Shown piece by piece: positions 51,488-63,762 of a DNA stretch of 64,000 bases. The stretch is from positions 69,024,911 to 69,088,910 of the forward strand of contig ML677341.1 in assembly GCA_007922305.1 (NCBI GenBank), in the 5' to 3' direction. Origin of the DNA: Dermatemys mawii. Taxonomy: Eukaryota > Chordata > Testudines > Dermatemydidae. Both the position numbers and the translations under genes were made by a program. The first letter of the stretch is position 1; each line of letters starts with the position of its first letter. The notes below the pieces were generated by a model. The model did no database searches. It was not told the DNA's origin and worked only from the letters and a program-made list of their open reading frames with translations.

Positions 51488-52311
51488 CAGAGGAGGGCAA
51501 ACTATGGCCCATGGGCCACATCCGGCCCACAGGATCATCCTGCACGGCCCCTGAGCTCCCAGCCAGGGAGGCTAGCTGCCCCCCCAGCCTCAGATCACCG
51601 CCAGCGCTCTGGCCCGCTGCTCCTGGGCTGAGCTGCAGTGGCGTGGCTGGCTTCAGTGGGGCCTGAGCTCCTGCTACTCTGAGCAGCTTGGTAAGGGGGC
51701 AGGGCTGTGAGCTCCTGCAGGGTAGTGAGCTCCTGTGGGGCAGCATGTCTTGCTCTGGCCAGGCCACACGGCCTCCAGACCCGCTGCTCTGAGCAGCATG
51801 TGGGCAATGCCAGGGGGTTGGATAAGGGGCAGGGAGTCCGGGGGGGGCAGTTAGGGGACAGGGAGCAGGCGGATGGGGCAGAGCTTTTGGGGGACAGTCA
51901 GGGGACCGGGAACAGGGGGGTTGGATAGGTGTGGGAATCGTGGGGGTCTGTCAGGTGGCGGGGTGTGGATAGGGGTCGGCACAGTCAGGGGACAGGGAGT
52001 GGGTGGGAGTGGGGTTTTGGGAGGGGGCGGTCAGGGGACAAGGAGCAGGGGCGGTTAGATAGGGGTTGGGGTCCTGGAGGAGTGGTTAGGGGTAGTGGGG
52101 GTGTCTCTGAAGGGGGCAGTTAGGGGAAAAGGAGCAGGGGGGGTTGGATGGCTTGGGAACTCTGAGGAGTCAGTCAGGAGGCGGAAAGTGGGTGGGGGTC
52201 AGATGGGGTGGGGGCAGACTGTTTGGAGAGGCACAGCCTTCCCTACCTGGCCCTCCATACAATTTTGTAACCCCAGTGTGGCCCTGGGGCCAAAACGTTT
52301 GCCCACCCCTG
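51488..52311. mobile_element. Non-autonomous hAT element with perfect 8-bp target duplication
   Basis: Begins CAGAGGAGGGCAAACT and ends GTTTGCCCACCCCTG, inverted terminal repeats. It is flanked by perfect TCTTAGAG (51480-51487 and 52312-52319). The right half is a G-rich, roughly tandem array (about 51825-52220) of variants of 'ggggacagggagcagggg'. Frames in it come from composition only. Confidence 0.92.
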
Positions 52312-53187
52312 TCTTAGAGAGTCACAACAGCTTGAGCTCCCTGAAGATTTTGTCTCAGAGCCTCCTGGAGCTACAGCTGAGGCATTGCTCCTTTGCTCAA
52401 CCCCAGATGAGAGCCTGTGCATAAAAGAATGTCGGTGCCCTATCTGTTTTAATATCCTATTTTATGACTGACCCTGCAGGGACAATGAACTCATGATCCT
52501 TGGTTTATGCACATGTTCATCTAGTGCCATGGAAATAATGGGCAATGGTTATGTCTATGACTTGACTGCTGGATCAGAGAGCAAGGTAAGAGGAGCTTTG
52601 AGAGGAAAAGTTTCATTAAACACAAATAGCTGTCAATTAGTAAACTTTGTAAGGAAAAATATGAAAAAAAAGCTGAAAAGTGATATAGATTTTATTTTTT
52701 TGTCTGATACGTGTAGGATATGGGGCTACGAGCCCTTGAAATTTTACTTGCATTTGTAACATCTCTCTATTACTATTTGAAAATTCTATTGTGGCCGAAC
52801 TTGTGTGCTGTGTGTATACAAGCATCAGTTTATAAGACTGTGGCACGCCATGGTCGCAGAAAGTGTGCCATTTGATTTCACTGTCACTTGGATAGACCTG
52901 GACCCTTTTTCTGATGGCACCATTTCTCAGTTGCTATGGACGCATGGGCTGTAATACATCAGAGAACCAAAACAAAAAAATATTTCTGATGTTTGCTTCT
53001 TTTTTTTATTAACTATGGTTTTGTTTCAGAGGAAATACCTAGGTCCATTAAAACTAAAGAATGACCACCTGTTACTGGAAAATATTATGAATTAAAAAAA
53101 CACAACATTGTCAGCATTTAACATGATCAGAAACACATATACATGCAATCTGTCAGGAACCAAAGCACTGATTTTACCAATACTTAC

Positions 53188-53316
53188 AAATGCTTTATAA
53201 TCACATGACTGGAAGATGAGTTTCTCTGGGTGATGTTGCCAGTACTGTACTGGAGTTGATGCTGTCGCTTCGTTAGGCGGTCGTAAGGTAATTGAAGGTT
53301 CTCCCCAGTCTCCTGT
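53188..53316 (-). CDS. ANKS1B: ANKS1B exon: start of PTB domain (TGDWGEP...CDYKAF)
   Basis: Forty-three codons on the minus strand. The translation begins [14 protein letters not shown] and ends FQSCDYKAF. It carries the linker and first strand of the PTB domain; the HPEKLIFQ stretch leads into the YLGS motif that opens the next exon, a typical PTB beginning. The acceptor is TTTTCAG|ACA and the donor TTT|GTAAGTA, both strong. It is phase 0 at both ends. No stop, frameshift or substitution was noticed against the remembered vertebrate sequence, so strong constraint is inferred. Confidence 0.96.
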
Positions 53317-54365
53317 CTGAAAATCATATTTATTCTAAAAGTAATATAGGTTGCAGACAAATCTACTATAAAGTAAGCTCTCTATTGCTGTACCTAATTT
53401 ACATTTATTGTGTACTTACTATCCCTATGGTATGTAAATAATATAATATATGAATACAACTTATATAGTACTTTTCATGGGTTAGTTTATAATCCAAGAG
53501 TCACCTTCTGTACAGTTCAGTGATGCTTGAACTTAATTTGTTTACTTTTCAAATAAAATAATTAAACACTTAAATTCTTTCAAAAACATGATTAAGTTTG
53601 AAAGCTATGTATGAAAATGAGAGCTCTTGAAAAGTTGTAAGATACAGAAAAATCCCTCTCATTCATAGAAAAATAGTTCTGCTTTGGGTTTTGCAGCCTT
53701 TTCTACATAGCTAACAAATTTCCTGTTACCCCAATTTATGTCATTAATTGATAATACAATATGTATATTTTCCCAAACAATCCAAAGAATTCAGACCTTG
53801 ATATGATTTAAATACTTATTGTCTACAAACATATAAGGCTAAAAAGCTAAGTCTGCTGTTGTAATTAGGGACAATTTTACATATTAGAAAGCAAAAAACA
53901 ATTCTGAAGAGTAAAATTTTGTGCCAGGGCAGTGAGCCACCATTAGCTAATCAAAGACAATTTGTTGCCACCAACAGTCCTCAACAATTCACCATGGAAT
54001 GAGGCAAATTCATAATATGCTTATTTTTCAGGTTAACAAAAAAAATAGTTACAAGGTGACCTTTGAAAGCGCAGTTTCCTAATTTATTGTAAATGTTTTG
54101 TCTGTATCAGTGCTCTTTGCTGTGAATAATTCTTATTGTTTTATATCATTTTAAGTTTCTTCCTATTATTGCCAAATTTTAATCTCCTAAGCTAGGAGCT
54201 GTGTTTTTTTAACTCATTTTTAAAATAATTATAGTCTATATTATTCTTTTCTCTTTAATCTCTCTACCTATACATTTATTTTGATCACCTTTTATTGATG
54301 TCTTCCTGCATATTTAACACATTTACTTTTCACATTCATGATTCACATTTTGCTGTCTCTTTCTG

Positions 54366-54764
54366 TTACCCTCTTCTGACATTTTTCTCAGGGCCAGGTA
54401 TGTACCCAACACATTCCAGGATAATCAGTGGGCTTGTAGTTTTCTCAAAAATTGCTTCTTCAGAGTTATTGTTTGTTCCCAGAGGAAAAGGTTGTAGAGG
54501 TGTATCCAAAGGGCCATCACAAACCTGATGATTCAGACATGGATGTTCCCTATCATATATTATTCTGGGGCTATGATTGACCTTTAGAAATTCTCCCTTT
54601 TTCTGCAACAGATCTCTCTCACCGTTTTCCTTTCCTATGTGATTATTGTCCACTTTGATTTGTTCTACCATTTTCTCTGCCACTACATCTACAAGGATAT
54701 TTACCATCTTTGCAATACTTCTTTCAGTTTGGGTTGGAATTGGCAACAAATTGTTGGGAGTTAA
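54366..54764 (-). other. Unexplained open frame in an ANKS1B intron
   Basis: Open for 133 codons on the minus strand with a mixed, protein-like composition (for example KENGERDLLQKKGEFLKVN and LDTPLQPFPLGTNNNSEEAI) and no ATG at its start. No domain is recognised. There is no clear acceptor before it. It could be a fragment of a retrocopy or an unknown repeat, or chance in a low-stop stretch. Confidence 0.3.
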
Positions 54765-55769
54765 TTAACATGTAATTTAAGCTATTAATAGAAAAATTGA
54801 ATTGAGCTAAGATTCCTTTTTTAAAAAGGTTATGGAAACACTTAATAACTGATGTAAAAATATGGCAATATTCTAATCAAAGAGTGATTTAAAAGTTTAG
54901 CAAACCACCACCTTATCAATTAATCTAGGACAGAGTAAACAAAACAAGGACGGTACATCCATTTTCATGTGTCACACAGTAGTGAAAGGACAGAAACTTG
55001 CACAACTTTGCAATGAAAAGCAAGATATAAATCTAGAAACATCAATAGTACCCTGCCAATGTGATAAATTAAAGCAAGTGTACACATTATAAAACAAGTA
55101 GAAGCCACTTAATGCCAAGATTGTTGCTTCCATCCACAGATGGTACAGTACAGTAATTCACAATCTGCCTATTTAATGTTGCTTAGATACTCCAAAAATA
55201 GGGATCTTCTAAGTACCTAGTCAGATATATGGAATGCCTCTCTGCAGAAGTTAGCAGTATAGACTGCATAGCTGCAACATTCACATTTTGGAAGAAAAGC
55301 AGTGTTGCCACATGTTATGGCATATTGTGATGTGTTCAGAGAATATTCACCCTCTTGTACAGAAATGCTGATTCAATACGACTAAAAAGAAAAGGCAAGA
55401 ATTTGGAGCCTGATTTTCTTCTCTCTGAGTTCAGGAGAGTTTATGTCGCCCCAAATAGTCAATTGTTCAAGGGCCCCAAGATATCAGAACACTTGAAATC
55501 CTCTTGCTTTAAGATTTCTGTGTTCAGTAATGGCTTTTAATGAACTAAAGATCTGCTGGACAATTTATAGGAGGAAACTGTTCTGCAGGGGGGCATGCCT
55601 CATGCATTTAGCAAGAGGACACTGCCATGGCCCAGGCCTCATAAAAGGATGGATGGAGTAAAGAAACCATAAAGGTAAAGCCTTGTTTCTTGAACCCTGC
55701 TATCCAAAGGATCTTAATAAGGTAGGAACAGGAGTCCCATAGTAGAGATGACACTTGGTCATGTTTCTA

Positions 55770-56070
55770 GACCAGGGCTGGCACTAGCCAATAGGCGACA
55801 CAGGCGGCTGCCTAGGGCGGCACCCTTTGGGGGGCGGCGAATTGCTGGACTCGGTGGCAATTTGGCGGTAGCTCAATGCCAACGAAGCTGTCGGTGGCAA
55901 TTCGGCGGCAGGGGCTGCTTGCTGATTTTGCCATCTGCCGCAATTTGGCGGTATCTCAACGCCGCTGACGCCGCCAGTGGGAATTATGTGGCAGCAGCTT
56001 CTCTGCCTTTTTTTTTCCTTCACTGCCTAGGGCGGCAAAAAAGCTGGAGCCTCTCCTGCTCTAGGCCCCC
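55770..56070. repeat. GC-rich non-autonomous repeat
   Basis: Starts near accagggctggcactagcca and ends near ggcggcaaaaaagctggagc. It has internal tandem-like blocks of 'aatttggcggtagctcaa' (about 55859, 55942). A related piece is nested in the Tigger-like element at about 47820. The class is unknown. Confidence 0.55.
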
Positions 56071-57425
56071 ATGCTGCCCTGGGCCTACGAGGATTTACTC
56101 CCGTAGACAGAGGACAGATAGCAGGAAGAAATTAAATAAGGAGTAAATTGAGTAAATGAATTTACACTTTGGACTATTTTTGCACAAAAGATATTAAAAG
56201 TAAAAGTATTAAAAAAAACCTTTAGAAGCTGTTCAGGAACCAATATTTCAGTCTGCAAATGGAGAACAGTGGCAGGAGAAACAGTGAATATTGCTAACAG
56301 ACAGGTCTAATGTATGAAGGAGCTGAGAAGCGACAATCTTGAGGAAATAAGAAATAATCTTCAACTGAAACAATAAAGATCAAGTATGACTGTGCAGATA
56401 ACATTCCTTTGTATTAATCACTCTATTTCAATCATTATAATTATTAATAAAGACCCTATTTCCTTTCAATTTAGATAAAAAATAATTGATAAAATTACCC
56501 TAAAAGTGCTTGGGACTAGAATGGTGGATCTAAATACATAACATAGCTGAGAGAGCTACAGAAACCCACTGTTACTGCCAGATTACTGGAGCTGAAGACC
56601 TTTTCTGTATTCCAATCTGCATCTTCTTGTAGAGATAGCAACTACTAAGAAATGCTGCAAAAAACTAAACATTTTATGTGTGGATTATTTCTGATTGATG
56701 AAAAATGAAGGCATGTTACGCACAGAGCCCTGTAATGCTCTTTTGTAACTATATCATGTGTTCTTTAGTATTCAGCTGAAGTTATGTTTTCATCTCATTT
56801 CTTTTGATTGCCTCCAACCAAGCTCCTTATAATTTTAGACAATGCTATTGCCAATACCAACTATTTCTCCTAAGTCAATAATAACAGTTACTATTTGAAA
56901 ATCCTTAGAATGGAACAAATATGCATGCCTGTGTAAACAGGGCAGTTGCCTTTGTCTATCCTTACTCCATTGTCTCCCTACTGCTTTTCACCTTCACGTG
57001 TCCCATCATGTCTAAAGTTAGATTGTAAATTCTTCAGGACAGAAACCATTCTTTCTATTTATTCTGAGTGGGAACAGAGCAGACTCTACGACCCTCAGCA
57101 GGAATAAAGGCATTTTCTGTTGAGTCACTAAATTTCTGTACTGAAATTTAGGACAATTATAGCTGAGTCATGTTGGCAGGGGAGTCTAGTTAATTTCATC
57201 CAGGATATAAAGGAGTGAAACCAGCTCTTTGGGCAAGAGGAGATCCATAGGTTTGAGGAGGAAGCTCAGGCTTAAACTTTGATTTATGAATAATGAAAAA
57301 CCTGAGGAGTGAGTTTGGATACTAACTCATGGTCCATATATTGGGATTCAGGCCCATTCACAAGTACCTAATGCATTTTCAGCTACTATAAAAATAATAC
57401 AATGGTCTCCATTTGTAAGCTAAGA

Positions 57426-57659
57426 AAGTGGTTTTCAAAGTGGGGTGCGCACACCCCAAGGGGTGCGTGAGACCATCCCCCACTGGGGGTGCGCAGTGTC
57501 CCGGCGCCGCCACAGGATCGGTCCCGTTCTGCCGCCAAAAGTGGAAGGAATCTATTTGTGTCCCGCTGAATTTCGGCAGACCCTGCCCCGCCCCCCGGGC
57601 TGTGAGAGGACTCGGGAGAGCAGAAGGGGCCTGCAGACAGAAAAGTTTAGGAGACACTG
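57426..57659. mobile_element. Small hAT element with perfect 8-bp target duplication
   Basis: 234 bp, starting AAGTGGTTTTCAAAGTGG and ending AAAAGTTTAGGAGACACTG (partial inverted repeats), flanked by perfect AGCTAAGA at 57418-57425 and 57660-57667. The body is GC- and CpG-richer than the surrounding intron. Confidence 0.9.
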
Positions 57660-59558
57660 AGCTAAGACACTGGACCTACCACATTTAATTTAGTTTTTAA
57701 TAGCACATATGTTCTTATAAATCTTTTGATTTCAGTACTTTTATTCATAAGACCCAGAGATAACCAAACAACTAAATAGTTCATATTAGAACACACCATA
57801 TATGTGGAGGTGATATCGCTGTGATGAATTGGAGACATATGTGACAAATTTATTCATTGCATGTCTTTAGTTTGTCAAATACCAGAGCAATTTATCACAT
57901 GCTTGTGGTAATGTCCCATTCCCACTAGTCTGTCTCCTTGGCCTTATTTTAACATTTTATAGCACTCCCCCCTCCTCCTCCCAGCAGCTTCCAACAGCCA
58001 CTGTGTTGTTTGTTTTCCCTAAACTACGCTGAGAGAGAAATGTTTCCTTCTCTTCCTCTCTACAAATATGGACTTTCCATCACAAAATTACCCCAAGCCA
58101 GGTTCCAGTGGGGTAAGATTCAATCCTTTGCCAGTGATGGACTTTCTAGCCATAAATGTCAAAGCTTTGAAGTCAGGTATCTCATGTTCCTACAGTACTT
58201 TAGATCACTGGGAATGGGGAAGACTTCCAGCTTCCCAGTGGAACACACCATTCTTGATTCTTGCCCTAGAAAAGGCTGATTTACTGGACATTAATTAAGT
58301 GACACTGAAAAAGTAGATTAAAACTATTAGTCCATTTTTAGAATTGCTGCATATACACTAGTTTTAATTTTTCCCTCCTGCAGTCTGACTCCAGGTAACT
58401 AATGAATTTGACTGCAGAGACAGAGATGTCAGAATTAACTCCCAAACAATTTTTTATAAATTCTCTAAACCATTCATAATCTCTTCTAAAATATGGAAGG
58501 TACAAAACTTGACACAGAAATGCTAGAGTAGGCCTGTTTTAAAGGATTTTGAATTTTGTTTTTTTTAACTGGGACTATTTGTTGTAACTGTCCACCAGTA
58601 AAACCAGGTGCCTTTGTTCCAGCACCATGCATTAGTTACCAGGACTATAAACAAGAGCACACACAAGACAGCACTTTTACCTGAAATTTTAAATTTTTTG
58701 TCGCTGGAGGAATTTTAAGTGTTCTGAGGGACCAGACAAAATCTAGTTCAATTTTTTTTTAAAATACCCACTGTCAGAAGATAGATTTCCTGTGGCCAGG
58801 AATCTTTCAAATCTTTGTTTTTTGAAACAAAGGTAATTTTTCAAATGGGTTGATAAGTTTATTATTACGCTTGAAGAAACTCTGAAACTTTCTAAAGAAA
58901 GGTAGCTGAGATATCCTCCTATCACAGAGGTAATTCAAGATGGCAGTCATATCATGTGTATGGGACCTTAATGAGCCTCTTAAAAATATCGTATATGGGG
59001 AAAACATAAATTATTGAGAAGGAGTTCCGTATAGCGTGTTATAGATAACTTTTTACTCTCACTTGACAAGCACAGTTTTTCACATAAATTACACAATTTG
59101 GGGCATTATCAAGGTCACATATAATTCAAAAGAAATGACTAACTGCCACAGCAAAACTGGCATCAACTCAAAGTTCATCAGTTAGGTATGAGGAATGTAG
59201 ATCCTACTTATTAACAGGAAGGCTGATGCACAAAACAGGGTGCACAAACTATGCAATTTACACATTTTTGCTTTAAAATAAATGAGCAAACAAAAAGTGC
59301 TGGAAGAGTCATCAAATCTACCATTAGGTAAGTTTTAACTACCTAAAGATTCCTTCATCTCCAGTCACACAATCAACATAAAACTAATCAGACACCATGA
59401 TAAATGAATGTACACACACATAATCCCACACGTCAATGTACAGTACAAATTGTTTTTCAATTTCAACACGAACACCCATATATAAGTACTAACGACACCA
59501 TGGCAACGGATTACACTTCCATACAGTGACAATGTAGCTGTTTATTACAGTATCTTAC

Positions 59559-59630
59559 ATTATGAACCTGATGCATCGATGAGAAAGGAAATCCTGCATT
59601 CTGGTTGGTCCATATCTCACAGACAGAAGA
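59559..59630 (-). CDS. ANKS1B: ANKS1B exon before the PTB domain (SSVCEIW...HQVHN)
   Basis: Twenty-four codons on the minus strand, reading SSVCEIWTNQ and ending HQVHN, the ANKS1B segment just before the PTB-encoding exons. From memory, some mammalian isoforms skip this exon. The donor is AAT|GTAAGA. The acceptor is tandem, TAGCAG, so the exon can start at 59630 (TCT) or at 59633, which adds one Gln codon. The 59630 start is preferred because, as I recall, the upstream exon already ends in Gln. Compared with the remembered human sequence, FSSMHQV replaces FSAIHQV. The length is a multiple of three, so skipping keeps frame. The next exon upstream is outside the window, unless the candidate at 60745-60885 is real. 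Confidence 0.93.
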
Positions 59631-60744
59631 CTGCTAATATAAACAGAAAACTACATCTCATCTTGTAAATATTAATGTACTACAACCATCAAAAAGCAAG
59701 AATAATAAGTATGAACAGCAAAGGATTGCAACAACAGTTTAAAAATGGCAGCACTTTGTCAGTTTTCATTTATTTGCTGACAAAACATTTTTTGGACTTA
59801 CTTATAAAATATAGCTTATTTAGAAACTTCAGAAGAGATTTCACACTGCGCATACAATACAAACAATTTAATCAGAAATGCTGATGAAACCCAGCTCCGT
59901 AAATAGAAAATAAAGAAAGAAACAAACAAACAAATAAATAAATGGAAAACGTATAGAGAGGAGGCAAAATGGGTTGGTTTCAGTTTGTTTTTTTATCAGT
60001 CAAAGGGCCAGTTATGTTTTGGTTTTGGAGTCACACTGGGATGGGAGGATTCATAGAGATTTTGTTGGGTGGGGACGAAATCAGGAAAAATTAGTAATAG
60101 TGAAATAACTTTAAAATTCCATGTGCATTGTAGCTATTAACAGAGGAAAATGAAAGACAATAAAGTGAAGTGATCACCCACCATCTCTCTTCAACAATAA
60201 TTCCCTTTCATTCAAACTATTAGGACCAAATACTGCCCTCTACTGCATCCCTCTGAAGTTAATCAAATGGGCAGCACAGGTCTCATACTGTCCATCCAAT
60301 ATTTTACAAGAAACCTGCATTAACAACAGTGAAGTAAGGATCCTAGTGCAGCAACTGTAGCAAAAGCAACAGAACAATATAGGCACAGTGTCTGTCAGCC
60401 CCTTTTGCAAATTTCCTTAGTAGGATTCCATCAAGAAAGGCACTGTGACACTACAAGAAATGCTAAGATAACATTTCATAGTAGCCAAGCAACTAAAATA
60501 AGTGCCAGACATGGGAACTGCCCACAGTATCCTGAGCAGGCAGCAACAAAAGGCACTAAACACATGATAAATGCAAAACTGCAGCCTCTAGAATAGCTAG
60601 CAATTAATACATCAATAGTTTAACCACAATATACACAGCATGGCTGGCAGCTAAAGACACCACCAAGAATTTAATATCAGTGTCCAAAATAGTTAGCATT
60701 CAAATAGACAAAACTGTGTGCAAGAAAGTGACTCTTGCCCTTAC

Positions 60745-60885
60745 CTTTTGCTGTCTGAAATCTGGATGTCTTGCAGGGTGACAGGCTAGGTCACTGCTAA
60801 CATTCTGGTGACTGGCAAAGCAGTGGCCTTTTTCTGGGCTAATTTGCAACTCCGCCCAGACTGGCTGGTAGCAAACTAGTATCTT
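60745..60885 (-). other. Candidate unannotated ANKS1B exon
   Basis: Minus-strand open frame of 47 codons between an in-frame TGA (60888-60886) and a good donor (CAAAAG|GTAAGGG at 60745). The frame includes QISPEKGHCFASHQ and ends DFRQQK; its phase would join the next exon (59630/59633) correctly. There is no in-frame ATG and no convincing polypyrimidine tract before a possible AG near 60875-60885, so it could equally be a non-coding first exon, part of a longer exon, or chance. The peptide is not recognised. Confidence 0.25.
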
Positions 60886-61689
60886 TCATTTGCCTTTATT
60901 TCCCTCAAGTTTCCACAGATATTTTTTAAAAATGTAATCTCCCCTCATAAGTATCTTTTAAATCCTTCCATATCTGTTGTTCACCTTTTGCCTCCCCATT
61001 TTGTTTCCCAAAAGTCATATCTCCTGACCCCATATATCACTGGTGACTTTAATAATCTGAGTTCCAGGATCCACAGGACACAACGCTTTGATGTCATGAA
61101 ATATGTAATGAAAACATAGCCTTGACTTTTCCAATTTCCTTTTTGTCCATCTGGATTCTGCTATCCATCTCAAAACAGATCCTCATACCTAAGGACATTG
61201 CTTCTGGTCCTCCTCAGACTCACCCTGCTTCTTACTATCTTAAAATACATTTCCCCAGTAGCAGTGCAAGGTACTTATGCAACCCAAATACTCTTCTTGC
61301 CCACATATTCTTAAGCTGTTTCACAGAGTATTCGTTCTGGTTGATTCCTCTTTTTATTTACCCCATCTTCTCAGATCTTCCCATGCCTACTCTTCCACTG
61401 AAGAGGGACTCCAGAATGACTTTGTGACGGCCTGCAGTGACACTCCAGTGAAGGAAGGGAACTACGCTTTTGCAAAATAACTATATTTAGGGTGCATTAG
61501 TAGTCTACAAAGGTACATTTTACAGTTAATATTAATTCTCCTAAAGAATTACCTCAGCCCAGCTTTACTCTATGTAATGGAGTACAGTCTTCTGCAGAAC
61601 ACATCTCATTTACAAGGTGTGAATCAAACTGTTAATTGAGTTCTGATTTGGACAAAATCTGGACAAAATGTTCATAGTAACTAACAGCT

Positions 61690-61812
61690 TGAGCCTGCAA
61701 AAATTTACTACCAGGTGTGACACTGATTCCTGTGTGTAGTCCCAGTGAGCAGGCTACTTATAGTAATCAGCCATACACCCAGGAGTAAATATTTGCAGGA
61801 TCAGGACTTAAG
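61690..61812. repeat. Short palindromic repeat
   Basis: Opens gcctgcaaaaatttactacc and closes gtaaatatttgcaggatcag, which are inverted relative to each other. Probably the same type as 48865-48980. Confidence 0.55.
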
Positions 61813-62134
61813 AGAAATTATTCTTTTAAAGTTCTGAAAAGAGGCACTAAAGTGATTTAAAGACCATTATATATGACTACAGCAACATCCAGTGGGATGT
61901 AGCACTTCTCATAACACAGTTCTGGGCTATTGATGTTTCGGTGGATAGAAAAATTAGGCACAGTGGAAGTATTAATGTTATAAAGGACAATGGGTTTTAT
62001 GCAGAAACCAATACTTTCCTGCTACTGAAGAAAATAGTAGTTAGCATTTACTGAATATATTTTCTATGGCTTCAAAGTGCTGAACAAACATTAATCAATG
62101 AAGTATCAAATTCCCTGAGAAGCAGCTAAGTAAG

Positions 62135-62275
62135 TTTGCTCATTTCTATTTTGAATATGGAGAAACTGACCAAAGAAGAGAGAGTGAGTGACTGTCCAAG
62201 GTCACAAACTAGTTAGTAGGAGAGTTGGGATTAGAATTCAGGAGCTACCAATTCCCAGTCCCCTAGAACATGCTA
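62135..62275 (+). repeat. MIR-like SINE
   Basis: Matches the MIR core from memory: ttgaatatggagaaactgac, ccaaggtcacaaactagtta and gttgggattagaattcagga. Diverged, as expected of an ancient amniote SINE. Confidence 0.75.
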
Positions 62276-63044
62276 CCTCAAAAAAAGAAAAGAACAAAAT
62301 CTATAGCCCGCCTCCTATCTGAACAATAGCCAGTGTACACAAACAAAAAAAACTTGGGCACTTAATACCAGGGACACAGAGCTCTGTGAGAAAAGGTTAC
62401 CAACTAGCAACATTTTGCAAAGGGATACTGTGAAGGACAGAAAAAACATCATCTGCTATTCCTAATAAATATTAACATATGCACAAAGAAATAATGCAAA
62501 CTATTAATGTTCAAACAAAACAACAACATATGCATATTCATATGAAATCACATTTCCACAAAATAGATACAGATAGATCAAATATACAGGAGGTTCCCCG
62601 GATCATCGTCCCATTACAACTTGGGACCCTTTAGAAGAATTGTGTTAAGAAACTTCCATTGCTTCTGTCAACCTCGCTTTACTTCCTTATTTCCATAAAA
62701 TATATTCACACAAAGAAAAAAATAGTACTAGCTTTTTTTCCCCTGTGAACTTCCTCTACTACTTCAGACAGTGAGGCTTAATTCTCTCAGACAGCCATTG
62801 TTCAGGTAGTGGCCAATCATACTATTGAATATTTGAGCACTTCACTCTTTCCCAGTTTTCTGTTAAAATACTCTCCTTTTTCCTGCAGTATTTCTATAGG
62901 TTAAAAAAAGTTGTAGCCCTGCTCTCTGAAACACGACTAAAGCTCATCTGAGACTGTTCCCATAAATCCTGACACACATCTGCTCCGGTAGAGCCAAAAT
63001 ACTGGTGCGAAGTATAAGTGTTCTAATAAAATACTACTTTTATC

Positions 63045-63225
63045 TGTCACTTAGCGGGTCGTGCTTTTCATTTGTAGATTTGCAAGCACTTCACCATACT
63101 CATGATCTCTATTTTACAGATGGTGAAACTGAGGCACAGTCCAAGTTGGACCTGTCCAATGTCCCACACAGGAGTCAATGGCAGAGTCAGGATTAGGACC
63201 CAGGTTTCTGCATTCCAGTTGCCCT
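63045..63225 (+). repeat. MIR-like SINE
   Basis: Contains tattttacagatggtgaaac, tgaggcacag and agtcaggattaggacccagg, the MIR core and its 3' half. Confidence 0.8.
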
Positions 63226-63539
63226 ACGTGCCAGAACAGCAGTACCCAACCAGGTTATGAACCATTCTAACTCAAGCTAACAGGGGAGAACAGGTGGAGA
63301 GGCTGAGAAAAGGTTGTACACTTTTCTCCCTTCTTCCTACTTCCCTCGTAAACACCACATACAGAGTTTAAGACAAACAGCCCTTTGACCCTAGCAAGTA
63401 GAGGCTGCATCTATTAAAATACTGAGCGTGAGCTTGTGATATTTTGAGTATTTGGGAAGGATTAACAGGGATCTGCCTTATATCATTTCTGCTGTAACTC
63501 AATCCCCCTATCCTCAAATAAAATGGTAAATGTTGGAAC

Positions 63540-63762
63540 TGAAAAATGCTTTAACCTTGGCTATTAGACAAAGTGGCTGAGGTGATCTCTTTTCTGGGAC
63601 CAACTTTAGGTGATCAGAAGAAGAGCTCTGTGTAAACTTACTTGTCTCTCTCTCATCAATAAAAGTTGGTCTAATAAAAGATATTGCCTTACCCAACTTG
63701 TTTCTCTAATATCCTGCGACCAATATGGCTACTACAACACTGCAGTAACCCTGGCTAGCTGT
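63540..63762. repeat. Turtle-type interspersed repeat
   Basis: The stretch tctgggaccaactttaggtg and the inverted-looking aaaagttggtctaataaaag are familiar from many turtle sequences as a high-copy repeat, possibly a retroelement 3' end. Its class is not settled. Confidence 0.5.

Larger units (their letters stand above)
49493..53187 (-). other. ANKS1B intron of 3.7 kb
   Basis: Holds an unclassified repeat with the look of a small DNA transposon (about 50.38-50.90 kb) and a well-delimited hAT element (51488-52311). The rest is ordinary intronic sequence; a plus-strand frame ending in a GTAAG-like site near 52590 is probably chance. Confidence 0.75.
53317..59558 (-). other. ANKS1B intron of 6.2 kb
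   Basis: Contains an unexplained minus-strand open frame (54366-54764), a GC-rich non-autonomous repeat (about 55770-56070), and a small hAT element with a perfect target duplication (57426-57659). The remaining AT-rich stretches (53.3-54.3, 54.8-55.7, 56.1-57.4 and 57.7-59.5 kb) show nothing recognisable. Confidence 0.75.

Noticed and set aside
51285..52424. Gly/Arg- and Pro-rich frames
   Set aside because: They fall in and around the G-rich array of a hAT element; no splice sites or domains.
55748..56146. 132-codon plus frame
   Set aside because: It lies in the GC-rich non-autonomous repeat and its flanks.
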